A stretch of DNA of 8,305 nucleotides from contig CAMLEO010000304.1 in the NCBI GenBank assembly GCA_946478975.1, positions 1-8,305 of the forward strand, in the 5' to 3' direction. The translations under genes were made by a program, and so were the position numbers. The DNA is from an uncultured Steroidobacter sp. Lineage in GTDB: Bacteria; Pseudomonadota; Gammaproteobacteria; Steroidobacterales; Steroidobacteraceae. Below are positions 1 to 6,598 of this stretch, in pieces. The first letter of the stretch is position 1. Each line of letters begins with the position of its first letter. The notes under the pieces are model-generated. The model saw nothing but the letters and a program-made list of their open reading frames with translations. It was not told where the DNA came from and made no database searches.

Positions 1-888
1 GCCGTTGCGCATCTTCGCGATCATCGCGCCGGCAATGGCGTCGCTGATGTTGGCGTCATTGAGCACGATGAAAGGCGCATTGCCGCCCAATTCCATCGAG
101 CAATTGATTACTGTGTCCGCAGCTTCACGCAGCAGCAGACGACCGACTTCGGTCGAGCCGGTGAACGACAGCTTGCGAACTCTGCCTTCATGCAACATCG
201 CCCTGACCACAGCGGCCGGATCTCTGGTCGTGATCACGTTCACGACCCCGGCTGGAATGCCGGCTTCGAGCATGATCTGTGCAACGGCGTAGGCGGTGAG
301 CGGCGTCTCTTCCGCAGGTTTGAGAATGCAGGTGCAGCCTGCGGCCAGCGCCGGGGCGATCTTGCGCGTCGCCATCGCCGCCGGGAAATTCCACGGCGTG
401 ATCAGCAATGAAATACCGATGGGCTGATACATCACGACGATGCGATTGGCGCCGCTCGGCGCCACGCTGATCTCACCTTCGAGACGCACGGCTTCCTCAG
501 CGTACCAACGGAAGAACTCGGCGGCATACATCACTTCGCTCTTCGCATCGGCCAGCGCCTTGCCGTTCTCCAGCGAAATCAAACGTGCGAGCCATTCGCT
601 GTTCGCGACCATTCGTTCGAAACACGAGCGCAGCAACTCGGCTCGTTTTCTCGGCGGCGTCGCGGCCCACGCGGATGCAGCCTGGCTCGCGGCATCGATC
701 GATGCGATCGCATCGGCAACCGTGGCATCGGCGACCGATGTGAGTTTCTCGCCCGTGGACGGATTGATGACATCGATGCGCTGGCGCTCTCGACCTTCTC
801 GCCACTGATTGCCGATCAGCAGATCGGTCGGAATGGCGGGCGCCGCCCCCGCCGAGCCCGGCAGGGAATACTGATTCGTGGACTTCAT
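1..888 (-). CDS. NAD(P)-dependent succinate-semialdehyde dehydrogenase-like aldehyde dehydrogenase (partial, 3' end off the left edge)
   Basis: Cytoplasmic aldehyde dehydrogenase, closest by eye to the GabD class, which oxidises succinate semialdehyde to succinate. The frame is open from an ATG at 888 to the left edge, giving 296 residues of the roughly 480 usual for the family. Visible signatures are ITPWNFP (163-169, with the oxyanion Asn167), KPAEETP (190-196), FTGSTEVG (242-249) and MELGGNAPFIV (265-275, with general-base Glu266). The window ends at AKMRNG. By alignment with the FRNAGQTC motif of GabD, the catalytic Cys should lie about four codons past the edge. The start is the first ATG after the upstream stop and gives a normal N-terminus; its Shine-Dalgarno sequence is weak. 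It lies 13 bp downstream of the Fe-ADH on the same strand, so the two are probably co-transcribed and the enzyme would oxidise the aldehyde the ADH makes. The family is clear. The substrate is inferred and could be another omega-semialdehyde such as glutarate semialdehyde. Confidence 0.9.
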   Translation of the reverse strand, partial: MKSTNQYSLPGSAGAAPAIPTDLLIGNQWREGRERQRIDVINPSTGEKLTSVADATVADAIASIDAASQAASAWAATPPRKRAELLRSCFERMVANSEWLARLISLENGKALADAKSEVMYAAEFFRWYAEEAVRLEGEISVAPSGANRIVVMYQPIGISLLITPWNFPAAMATRKIAPALAAGCTCILKPAEETPLTAYAVAQIMLEAGIPAGVVNVITTRDPAAVVRAMLHEGRVRKLSFTGSTEVGRLLLREAADTVINCSMELGGNAPFIVLNDANISDAIAGAMIAKMRNG

Positions 889-901
889 GGGCGTGGAGTT
901 C

Positions 902-2131
902 TCAGGCAGAGCGGAGTGCTGCCCGATCGCCGGACCAGGCGGCAGCGGTAATCGCCTGCATCGCCTGCAGATCCAGCGGTCGAGGATTGTTTTTGACCAG
1001 CCGCGCGATCGCGATTGCATTCTCGGCGGCCCATTGCTGCTTGTCGGCCGGCAAGCCCAGGTCCCGCAACGTTCGAGGAATGCCAACCGAATCGAGCAGC
1101 CGAGCAACTTCATCGACCAGAATCGATGAGAGCTCCGCGTCGGTGCTGTTCGAATTTCCCAGGCGCAACATGCGCGCAATATGCGCATAGCTGTCGACGC
1201 AGGCGGGGCGATTGAACTCCATGACGTATGGAAGTAACGAAGCGACGCCATCGCCGTGCGCGGTGTGTGTGGCGTTGCCGACTGGATATTGAAGTGCGTG
1301 AGCCGCTGCTGTTCCTGCTGTGCCAAAGGCGCAGCCCGCAGCGAGCGCACCCAGCATCAGGCTTTCTCTGGCTTTGAGATCTCTGCCGTTCTTATAAGCA
1401 GGGTAGAGGCTGTTCCAGATCGACGCGATCGCCAGCAACGCGAAATGATCCGAGAGCGCGTTCTTGCCAACAAACACATGCTGAAGCGTCAGATCGGCGC
1501 TGGGAGGTCGGGCCAGCGCGGTGAAAGATTCGATTGCGTGAGTGAGCGCGTCGCCGCCGGAGCACGCGGTCAATTTTGGCGGACAGGTCAATGTGAGTTC
1601 CGGATCGCACACCGCGACTTGCGGAATGAGATGCGGAGTCGCGATGCCGATCTTGGTGCCGCGAGCCGAGTCCGCAACGACAGCGACGGGTGTGACTTCC
1701 GATCCCGTTCCCGAGGTCGTCGGTACTGCAATCAACGGAATCACCGGAGCGGGGACTTTGTATTCGCCGTAATAGGAAGACAGTTCACCGCCGTGAGTGA
1801 GCAGGAGTGCGACGGCCTTGGCCATGTCCATACAACTGCCGCCGCCGATGCCAATGATGACTTGTGGCGCGAAGCTCGCCGACTTGCTCACACAGTCGAC
1901 CACGGAATCGGTGGGCAGATCGGCTTGAGTCTGGTCGTAGACCCGAGCGGTCAGGCCGTGCCGCTGCAGGTCGGCGACGATGCCAACGAAGTCCGCGTCC
2001 GAACCCAGGCGAGCGTCGGTGCAGATCAGCACGCGCTGGCCGAATTGCGCAGCCACGGCGCCGAGCGCGTGGCGTTGGCCGGAACCGAACAGGACGGAGC
2101 GGGGCAGCCGCATGGCGCCAAACGGGCTCAT
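902..2131 (-). CDS. Iron-containing (group III) alcohol dehydrogenase, possible 4-hydroxybutyrate-type dehydrogenase
   Basis: Cytoplasmic NAD(P)-dependent, metal-containing alcohol dehydrogenase of 409 residues, a normal family length. Seen in the sequence are the nucleotide-binding GGGSCMDMAK (96-105), TTSGTGSE (138-145), and a full metal set: Asp194 and His198 in SGGDALTHAIE, His278 in AAHALQYPVG, and His292 in HTAHGDGVA. It therefore looks catalytically intact. I chose the ATG at 2131 because the frame upstream of it, open to 2266, runs back through the palindromic operator and reads as non-family sequence (45 residues). An ATG at 2116 is also possible. It is the first gene of a leftward operon, followed after 13 bp by a GabD-like aldehyde dehydrogenase. 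That pairing suggests a two-step oxidation of a hydroxy acid to a carboxylate; the family also includes transhydrogenases and aldehyde reductases, so the direction and substrate are open. The operator dyad at 2172-2190 lies about 41 bp upstream of the start. Confidence 0.9.
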   Translation of the reverse strand: MSPFGAMRLPRSVLFGSGQRHALGAVAAQFGQRVLICTDARLGSDADFVGIVADLQRHGLTARVYDQTQADLPTDSVVDCVSKSASFAPQVIIGIGGGSCMDMAKAVALLLTHGGELSSYYGEYKVPAPVIPLIAVPTTSGTGSEVTPVAVVADSARGTKIGIATPHLIPQVAVCDPELTLTCPPKLTACSGGDALTHAIESFTALARPPSADLTLQHVFVGKNALSDHFALLAIASIWNSLYPAYKNGRDLKARESLMLGALAAGCAFGTAGTAAAHALQYPVGNATHTAHGDGVASLLPYVMEFNRPACVDSYAHIARMLRLGNSNSTDAELSSILVDEVARLLDSVGIPRTLRDLGLPADKQQWAAENAIAIARLVKNNPRPLDLQAMQAITAAAWSGDRAALRSA

Positions 2132-2171
2132 AACTCTCACTTCACCGGAATCATCAGGACGGCCCGGGCAT

Positions 2172-2190
2172 CCTATATCATATATGATAG
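2172..2190. promoter_or_regulatory. Operator O1: AT-rich dyad in the divergent promoter region
   Basis: The 83-bp gap between the divergent Fe-ADH and regulator genes holds a perfect 14-bp palindrome, TATCATATATGATA, at 2176-2189 (centre 2182.5). It stands out against GC-rich flanks. FCD-type GntR proteins bind short dyads of this size as dimers, and their operators often lie beside the regulator gene. The core TCATATATGA recurs at 2263-2272, and an 18-bp relative lies at 3057-3074 on the other strand. It probably overlaps -10-like AT-rich elements for both directions, but I cannot place a convincing -35 box. Binding by the neighbouring GntR protein is inferred. Confidence 0.7.
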
Positions 2191-2206
2191 AATTGCCACG
2201 GCCTCT

Positions 2207-2213
2207 GGAGGAG
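2207..2213 (+). promoter_or_regulatory. Strong Shine-Dalgarno GGAGGAG that decides the regulator start
   Basis: GGAGGAG lies only 1 nt from the ATG at 2215; counted from the GGAGG core the spacing is 3 nt. The in-frame TTG at 2218 has a more typical 6-nt spacing from that core. The internal ATG at 2269 has no visible Shine-Dalgarno sequence. This favours starting the regulator at 2215 or 2218 rather than at 2269. Confidence 0.6.
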
Positions 2214-2214
2214 A

Positions 2215-2979
2215 ATGTTGCGGCCTGGATTTCTTGGCTACGAGGCGCTGAGCAGTTCCTTTTCATATATGAGCGAACCCAAAGATTCTCGCGTGCAGCC
2301 GGCGGCGCCCACGCAGGAAGGCCGCCAGTTCAAGCGCTCATCGGGCTTTGTCGAGGACGCCTACGCTCGAATTCGCGAAGACATCATGTCGCTGAAGATC
2401 CCGCCGAATACGCGGATCTCGGTGGACAGCCTGGTGCGCGAGTTCGGCATCTCGCAGACGCCGATCCGCGAAGCGCTCAGCATGTTGGAGGCGCACGGCC
2501 TGGTGACCAAGCAGCGCTTCATCGGCTACTGCACGGCGCCGACGCTCAATCGCAAACAGTTCGAGGAGCTGTTCGAAATCCGGCTGCTGATCGAGCCGTA
2601 TGCGGCACGCCGCGCCGCCGAGCGGATGAGCGATAAAGCGCTGATCGATCTGTCGCGCCTGGCGCTGGAAATGAACCCGGATCAGGCCGCGCAGTCGCAT
2701 GCGCTCTATGACGAATTCGCCGATCAGGATGCGGAATTTCACGAACAGATCGCGCGCGGCAGTGGCAACGATCTGATCGCAGAGTCGCTCAGCCGGCTGC
2801 ACATTCATTTGCACATCTTCCGGCTGCGCTTCCATCGCGAAGTGACCAACGAAGCGGTCGCGGAGCATACATTGGTGACCCGGGCGCTCCAGCAGCGCGA
2901 TCCGGACCGGGCCGAGTCAGCGATGCGGGCTCACCTCGAGAAGTCATACCAACGGCTCGTGAAATTTACGCGCGAGTAA
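2215..2979 (+). CDS. GntR-family transcriptional regulator, FCD (FadR-type) subfamily
   Basis: Cytoplasmic DNA-binding regulator of 254 residues from the ATG at 2215, or 236 from the ATG at 2269. The N-terminal winged helix-turn-helix spans about residues 46-110, with the GntR hallmark from VEDAYARIREDI through VREFGISQTPIREALSMLEAHGLV. The C-terminal FCD ligand domain covers about 115-250. Candidate metal/ligand residues are Asp172 and His176 (DAEFH), His218 (AEHTLV) and His240 (MRAHLEK); the 22-residue gap between the last two is typical of metal-binding FCD domains, whose ligands are usually small organic acids. The extra N-terminal segment (about 1-45) is low-complexity and not part of the fold. 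It is divergent from the Fe-ADH operon and lies upstream of the amidohydrolase operon in the same direction. O1 lies upstream of it, and O2 lies inside its 5' end, so autoregulation is likely. Whether it represses or activates cannot be read from the sequence. Confidence 0.93.
   Translation: MLRPGFLGYEALSSSFSYMSEPKDSRVQPAAPTQEGRQFKRSSGFVEDAYARIREDIMSLKIPPNTRISVDSLVREFGISQTPIREALSMLEAHGLVTKQRFIGYCTAPTLNRKQFEELFEIRLLIEPYAARRAAERMSDKALIDLSRLALEMNPDQAAQSHALYDEFADQDAEFHEQIARGSGNDLIAESLSRLHIHLHIFRLRFHREVTNEAVAEHTLVTRALQQRDPDRAESAMRAHLEKSYQRLVKFTRE
2263..2272. promoter_or_regulatory. Operator O2: second copy of the TCATATATGA core, overlapping an ATG
   Basis: A perfect 10-bp palindrome, TCATATATGA, identical to the core of O1. 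It is centred at 2267.5, exactly 85 bp from the O1 centre (about 8.1 helical turns at 10.5 bp per turn, so on nearly the same face). The alternative regulator start codon (2269-2271) lies inside it. The arrangement fits a second autoregulatory site or a looping pair. The alternative is coincidence, since the flanks do not extend the dyad. Confidence 0.5.
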
Positions 2980-2995
2980 GCGTCCCGGACTCGCG
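2971..2995 (+). terminator. Small hairpin at the end of the regulator gene, weak terminator candidate
   Basis: CGCGAGT (2971-2977) and ACTCGCG (2989-2995) form a 7-bp GC-rich stem with an 11-nt loop, and the stem starts inside the last codons of the regulator. No T-tract follows, so it is not a classical intrinsic terminator. It may be a partial terminator, an mRNA-stabilising hairpin, or chance. Confidence 0.25.
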
Positions 2996-3055
2996 GTTCG
3001 CGCCCGGTGCTCCAGAATGCATTTGACTTCGACTCGGTGCGCCGCGATGATGCGG

Positions 3056-3074
3056 ATATGCTATAGGATATAGG
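3056..3074. promoter_or_regulatory. Operator O3 / promoter of the amidohydrolase operon
   Basis: ATATGCTATAGGATAT at 3056-3071 is a 16-bp palindrome apart from one non-pairing position (3060/3067), centred at 3063.5. Read on the minus strand, bases 3074-3057 match O1 (2172-2189) at 15 of 18 positions, and the two dyad centres fall at the same place in the alignment. It lies 39 bp upstream of the amidohydrolase ATG in an otherwise GC-rich gap, so the TATA-rich sequence probably also serves as the -10 region. Control by the adjacent GntR protein is inferred. Confidence 0.6.
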
Positions 3075-3112
3075 CTTCGCAGCCTGAGTTCGAAGATCGA
3101 GGGGGAGAGTGG

Positions 3113-4486
3113 ATGCAGCTCGCAATTCGTCTTGCGGCCACTTTGTTAGCGGTAACGACGATCTTACCGGGAGTGCAGGCAGCAACGGTACTCCGGGATT
3201 TCACATTGATCGACGGCACCGGGCGGGCGCCCGTTCCGGGTTCGGCGCTGATCTTCGATGGCGGGCGCATCACCTGGGTCGGTGCGGCCACGCAGTTGCA
3301 AACGCCGGCCGGCGCGGCCGTGGTCGATCTCAAAGGAAAGTTTGTAACGCCAGGTCTCATCGACAATCACGTGCACGTGGGCCTGGTGCACGATGTGGCA
3401 CAGGACATTGCCTTTTATACGCGCGAGTCTGTCGAACAGCAGCTGCGCACTTACGCCGCTTACGGCGTAACCACGGTGCAGGTGCTCGGCACTGACAAGG
3501 ATGTGATATTCGAAATCCGCGCCGATCAACGCAAAAAGCAGCCTGCGATGTCTCGCGTGTTCACCGCGGGCCAGGGGCTCGTGTTCAAAGGTTCTTACGG
3601 CGGCGTCGTCGGGCTGAATCAGCCGGTGGCCAACGAAGCCGAGGCGCGGCGAGCAGTCGACGAGCAAGTCGCCAAGGGCGTCGACTTCATTAAATTGTGG
3701 GTGGACGACGAGTTCGGCGATCTGCCGTCGCGCATGCCGCCGGAAATCAGCAAGGCCATCATCGAGCAGGCTCACAAAAATCGGCTGCGGGCCATTGCTC
3801 ACATCTTTTATCTGGACAATGCCAAGACGCTGGTCGCACAAGGCGTGGACGGCTTTGCGCACAGCGTACGCGATCAGCCCGTCGATCAAGCGTTGCTCGA
3901 TGCCATGAAACAACACGGCACGGCGCAGATGGCCGCCACGCTGAGCCGCGAAGCATCGTTCACCTATACAAAGCTGCCGTTCCTCGATGATCCGTTCTTC
4001 AATCGCTCCATCACTCCTGCCGCGTATGCGACGTTGAGCAGTCCTGAGCGTCAGCAGAAACTCGCCGCGGCCAAGCACTTCAGCCAGTACCAGGGCGTGC
4101 TCGACACCGCCTTGAACAATACGCGCCGAGAAATCGCCGCCGGCATCAACTACGGCGTCGGCAGCGACAGCGGTCCGACCGGCCGTTTCACAGGATATTT
4201 CCTGCATTGGGAGCTGCAGCTGATGGTGCGTGCCGGCCTGACGCCGTTGCAGGCATTGACGGCGGCGACGGGTAACAACGCGAAGCTGATCGGCGCCAAG
4301 GATGTTGGAACCATCGAGCCGCACAAGGCGGCGGACCTGGTGGTGTTCGACGCCGATCCGAGCCTCGATATTCGCAACACCAGGACCATTCATTCGGTGT
4401 ACATCGCCGGTCAGTCCGCGCCGACGATCTGGTCGATCTGCACCGGCCGGGATCCGAAACAATGCGGTGGACGTAATGGCGAGTAG
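3113..4486 (+). CDS. Exported binuclear-metal amidohydrolase (imidazolonepropionase/prolidase-like, COG1228 type)
   Basis: Predicted periplasmic hydrolase of C-N or lactone-type bonds, 457 residues. Residues 1-23 form a Sec signal peptide: a short basic n-region, a hydrophobic core and a GVQA cleavage site before ATVL. The mature protein has the small N-terminal beta-domain (LIDGTG) and a TIM barrel with the full ligand set: His86 and His88 (NHVHVG), Lys194 (FIKLW, likely carboxylated), His230 (IAHIF), His250 (FAHS) and Asp352 (GSDSG). ADLVVFDADP (407-416) closes the domain. The only two cysteines, Cys443 and Cys451, are in the C-terminal tail and could form a disulfide. The ATG at 3113 has a GGGGGAG Shine-Dalgarno at 3101-3107. 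It is the first gene of a four-gene run and overlaps the permease by 11 bp. Relatives include Xaa-Pro dipeptidases, ochratoxinase-like enzymes and imidazolonepropionase. The specific substrate is unknown, and lactone or amide hydrolysis feeding the permease is inferred. Confidence 0.9.
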   Translation: MQLAIRLAATLLAVTTILPGVQAATVLRDFTLIDGTGRAPVPGSALIFDGGRITWVGAATQLQTPAGAAVVDLKGKFVTPGLIDNHVHVGLVHDVAQDIAFYTRESVEQQLRTYAAYGVTTVQVLGTDKDVIFEIRADQRKKQPAMSRVFTAGQGLVFKGSYGGVVGLNQPVANEAEARRAVDEQVAKGVDFIKLWVDDEFGDLPSRMPPEISKAIIEQAHKNRLRAIAHIFYLDNAKTLVAQGVDGFAHSVRDQPVDQALLDAMKQHGTAQMAATLSREASFTYTKLPFLDDPFFNRSITPAAYATLSSPERQQKLAAAKHFSQYQGVLDTALNNTRREIAAGINYGVGSDSGPTGRFTGYFLHWELQLMVRAGLTPLQALTAATGNNAKLIGAKDVGTIEPHKAADLVVFDADPSLDIRNTRTIHSVYIAGQSAPTIWSICTGRDPKQCGGRNGE

Positions 4487-5804
4487 CGATTCGGCCGTCG
4501 CGAAGCCAGGGGCGCCGGCGATGGATCAAGCCGTCGCCATCGCGCCGACGCGCGTTCGTCACATCGTGCTGTGGCTGACCGTCGCCGCTTACATGATCAC
4601 TTACATCGATCGCGTGGCGATTTCGGCGGCGGTGCCGTCGATTCAAATGGAATTTGGCTTCGATAACGTCGTCATGGGATGGATCCTGGGCGCGTATCAG
4701 CTGTCGTACGCTTTGTTTCAGATTCCCGGCGGCTGGCTCGGCGACCGCTTCGGCCCCCGGCGTGCATTGCCCGCGATCGTTGGCTGGTGGTCCGCGTTTA
4801 CAGCAGCCACGGCGCTGACCTGGTCCGCGACTTCGATGATGGTGTGCCGATTTCTTTTTGGCATGGGCGAGGCCGGTGCGTTTCCGATCGCGACTCGGTC
4901 CTTGTCACGCTGGATGCTGCCGTCGGAGCGTGGCTTTGCCCAAGGAATTACGCACGCGGGTTCCCGCTTGGGCGGCGCGATCACGCCGGTCATTGTCGTA
5001 TTCATCATCGGACACTATGGATGGCGCGCACCGTTTTATATTTTTGCGGTGCTTGGCCTCGTGTGGGCAGCCGTGTGGTATTCGTTCTATCGCGACTCGC
5101 CCAACGAACATCGCATGGTGAATGCAGCGGAACGCCAGCTGATCGCGAACGCGCTCGGCAGCTCAGGGAATCGTCCCAAGAATGTTCCCTGGCTGCAGAT
5201 TCTTCGCAGCCCACAAATGTGGCTGCTGTCCGCGATGTACTTCTGCTACGGCTATGACATCGGCATCTTTCTCACCTGGTTTCCAAAGTACTTGCATGCC
5301 GAGCGGCACTTCGAGCTGCAGGAGATGGGAATTTACGCAAGCCTGCCGTTGCTCGCCGGCGTGGCAGGGGACATCTGCGGCGGCTGGTTCTCCGACCTGG
5401 CATTGAAGCGCACTGGAAATCTCAAGCTCGCCCGACGCGCCGTTGCGATTCCGGGATTTCTGATCGCCGCGGTCGCGATTCCGCTCGCATGTTTTGCGAG
5501 CGATCCGCTCGTCAGCGTCGGTTACTTCGCGCTCGCGGTGTTCGGAATCGAGCTCACCGTCGGTGTTTCATGGGCGGTGACATTGGACATGGGCGGCGTG
5601 TATGCAGGCTCCGTCTCCGCCGTGATGAATACGTTCGGCAATCTGGGAGCCGCAATCGCCGCGGCCATGACGGGCTACATCGTGGAAGCGAGCGGCTGGA
5701 GCACTGCGTTCTTCGTCCTCGCGGGTTACGCGCTGGTCGCGGCCATTTTGTTCACGCGCATCGATGCATCGAAGCGTGTGTATGAGAACACCGCCGTGGC
5801 TTGA
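4476..5804 (+). CDS. MFS transporter, anion:cation symporter (ACS) family
   Basis: Inner-membrane permease of 442 residues with about 12 hydrophobic helices in a 6+6 arrangement. ACS-type signatures are YIDRVAIS (43-50) in helix 1, SYALFQIPGGWLGDRFGPRR (77-96) leading into the loop between helices 2 and 3, and RFLFGMGEAGAFP (125-137) in helix 4. A polar cytoplasmic loop at about 205-240 separates the halves. Family members import organic anions such as hexuronates, galactonate, glucarate, tartrate or phthalate with protons or sodium. The frame stays open upstream to 4302, but that part lies inside the amidohydrolase gene. The ATG at 4476, after a GGTGGA motif, gives the usual N-terminus; an ATG at 4521 is a weaker choice. 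The 11-bp overlap with the upstream stop suggests translational coupling. By context it probably imports the product of the periplasmic hydrolase or dehydrogenase; that is inference. Confidence 0.92.
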   Translation: MASSDSAVAKPGAPAMDQAVAIAPTRVRHIVLWLTVAAYMITYIDRVAISAAVPSIQMEFGFDNVVMGWILGAYQLSYALFQIPGGWLGDRFGPRRALPAIVGWWSAFTAATALTWSATSMMVCRFLFGMGEAGAFPIATRSLSRWMLPSERGFAQGITHAGSRLGGAITPVIVVFIIGHYGWRAPFYIFAVLGLVWAAVWYSFYRDSPNEHRMVNAAERQLIANALGSSGNRPKNVPWLQILRSPQMWLLSAMYFCYGYDIGIFLTWFPKYLHAERHFELQEMGIYASLPLLAGVAGDICGGWFSDLALKRTGNLKLARRAVAIPGFLIAAVAIPLACFASDPLVSVGYFALAVFGIELTVGVSWAVTLDMGGVYAGSVSAVMNTFGNLGAAIAAAMTGYIVEASGWSTAFFVLAGYALVAAILFTRIDASKRVYENTAVA

Positions 5805-5830
5805 ATATAGCGATCGACGGGCAGGGGATC

Positions 5831-6580
5831 ATGACCACACACGACGACGCCGAGCCGAAGAAGGTCAATCGGCGATCTTTGCTGAAGCTGGTAGGTGCGG
5901 GCGCTGCGACCGGTGCGCTGCCGCTCAGTCATGCGGCCGCAGCGGACTCGATGAATGGCATGAACCATCCAGCGCCCAAGCCGCCCGATCCGGCGGAAGA
6001 GCTGGCGCCGGTCTATCGGTTCTTCAACGGCGACGAAGCGGCGTTTGTGGAAGCGATGGTCGATACATTCATTCCCGCCGATGAGGTCGGGCCAGGCGCG
6101 CTCGAGTTGGGCGTCGCAGTGTTCATCGATGGGCAGTTGAATTCCGGCTACGGACGCGGCGACCGCATGTATCTGCAGGGCCCTTTCATCGAGGGCACCC
6201 CGGAGCAGGGCTATCAGCTGCGCATGACGCCGAGCGAGTTGATCCGCAATGGCATTCTCGACGTCAACGCGTACACGCGCGCGAAGTACAAAACAACTTT
6301 CGATGGTCTGTCCCCCCAGGATCGCGTCGCTGTGCTGGTGCAGCTGGAAAAGCGGCAGATCGAGCTTGCGACTGTACCGACGATGTATTTTTTCAACTTG
6401 ATGCTCGACCTCACCATGCAAGGTTATTTCGCCGACCCGCTGTACGGCGGCAACAAGGGCAAGGCGGCGTGGAAGATGATCGGCTTCCCGGGCGTCGGCA
6501 GCATGTATGCGGACAAGATCGAGCCTCATCGCAACAAAAAATATATGAGCGAGCCCCTGAGCATTCAGGACTTGCTCTGA
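5831..6580 (+). CDS. Tat-exported gluconate 2-dehydrogenase subunit 3 (gamma)-like protein
   Basis: Small subunit of a periplasmic flavin dehydrogenase, 249 residues. The N-terminus is a twin-arginine signal: NRRSLLKLVG (13-22, Arg14-Arg15), then the hydrophobic stretch GAGAATGALPL, with cleavage likely around residues 36-38 (SHAAAA). The rest matches the gluconate_2-dh3 domain, with the marker TFIPADEVGPGALELGV (79-95) and the C-terminal DPLYGGNKGKAAWKMIGFPG. In known three-subunit dehydrogenases this protein carries no catalytic cofactor and is needed to mature and export the flavoprotein. The ATG at 5831 has AGGGG at 5823-5827. A TTG at 5801 overlapping the permease stop is possible but would put ten extra residues before the Tat motif. 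It lies 26 bp after the permease and 18 bp before the GMC flavoprotein, its evident partner. It has no cysteines. Confidence 0.9.
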   Translation: MTTHDDAEPKKVNRRSLLKLVGAGAATGALPLSHAAAADSMNGMNHPAPKPPDPAEELAPVYRFFNGDEAAFVEAMVDTFIPADEVGPGALELGVAVFIDGQLNSGYGRGDRMYLQGPFIEGTPEQGYQLRMTPSELIRNGILDVNAYTRAKYKTTFDGLSPQDRVAVLVQLEKRQIELATVPTMYFFNLMLDLTMQGYFADPLYGGNKGKAAWKMIGFPGVGSMYADKIEPHRNKKYMSEPLSIQDLL

Positions 6581-6598
6581 GCGCGCAGCGGAGTTCGA

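Noticed and set aside
1256..2251. A 331-codon plus-strand frame opposite the Fe-ADH
   Set aside because: It is antisense to a clear enzyme gene and its translation has no recognisable domain.
2132..2266. N-terminal extension of the Fe-ADH to an ATG at 2266
   Set aside because: It would run through the operator and the regulator's Shine-Dalgarno and 5' end, and the 45 added residues do not resemble the family.
3164..4462. A 432-codon open frame on the minus strand opposite the amidohydrolase
   Set aside because: It is fully antisense to a gene with a complete catalytic motif set, has no family motifs, and is rich in Arg/His as expected from reading GC-rich codons backwards.
4302..4475. Upstream extension of the permease frame
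   Set aside because: It lies inside the amidohydrolase coding region and adds 58 Arg/Ser/Pro-rich residues not expected in an MFS N-terminus.
5801..5830. TTG start for the subunit-3 protein overlapping the permease stop (TTGA)
   Set aside because: The ATG at 5831 has a purine-rich SD and places the Tat motif at the usual distance from the N-terminus.
6541..6556. ATATATGAGCGAGCCC in the subunit-3 gene matches 15 of 16 bases of the sequence at 2267-2282 around the O2 half-site
   Set aside because: Both stretches encode Tyr-Met-Ser-Glu-Pro within or beside coding sequence, and the left half of the dyad is missing at 6541. Likely coincidence, or at most a decoy half-site.
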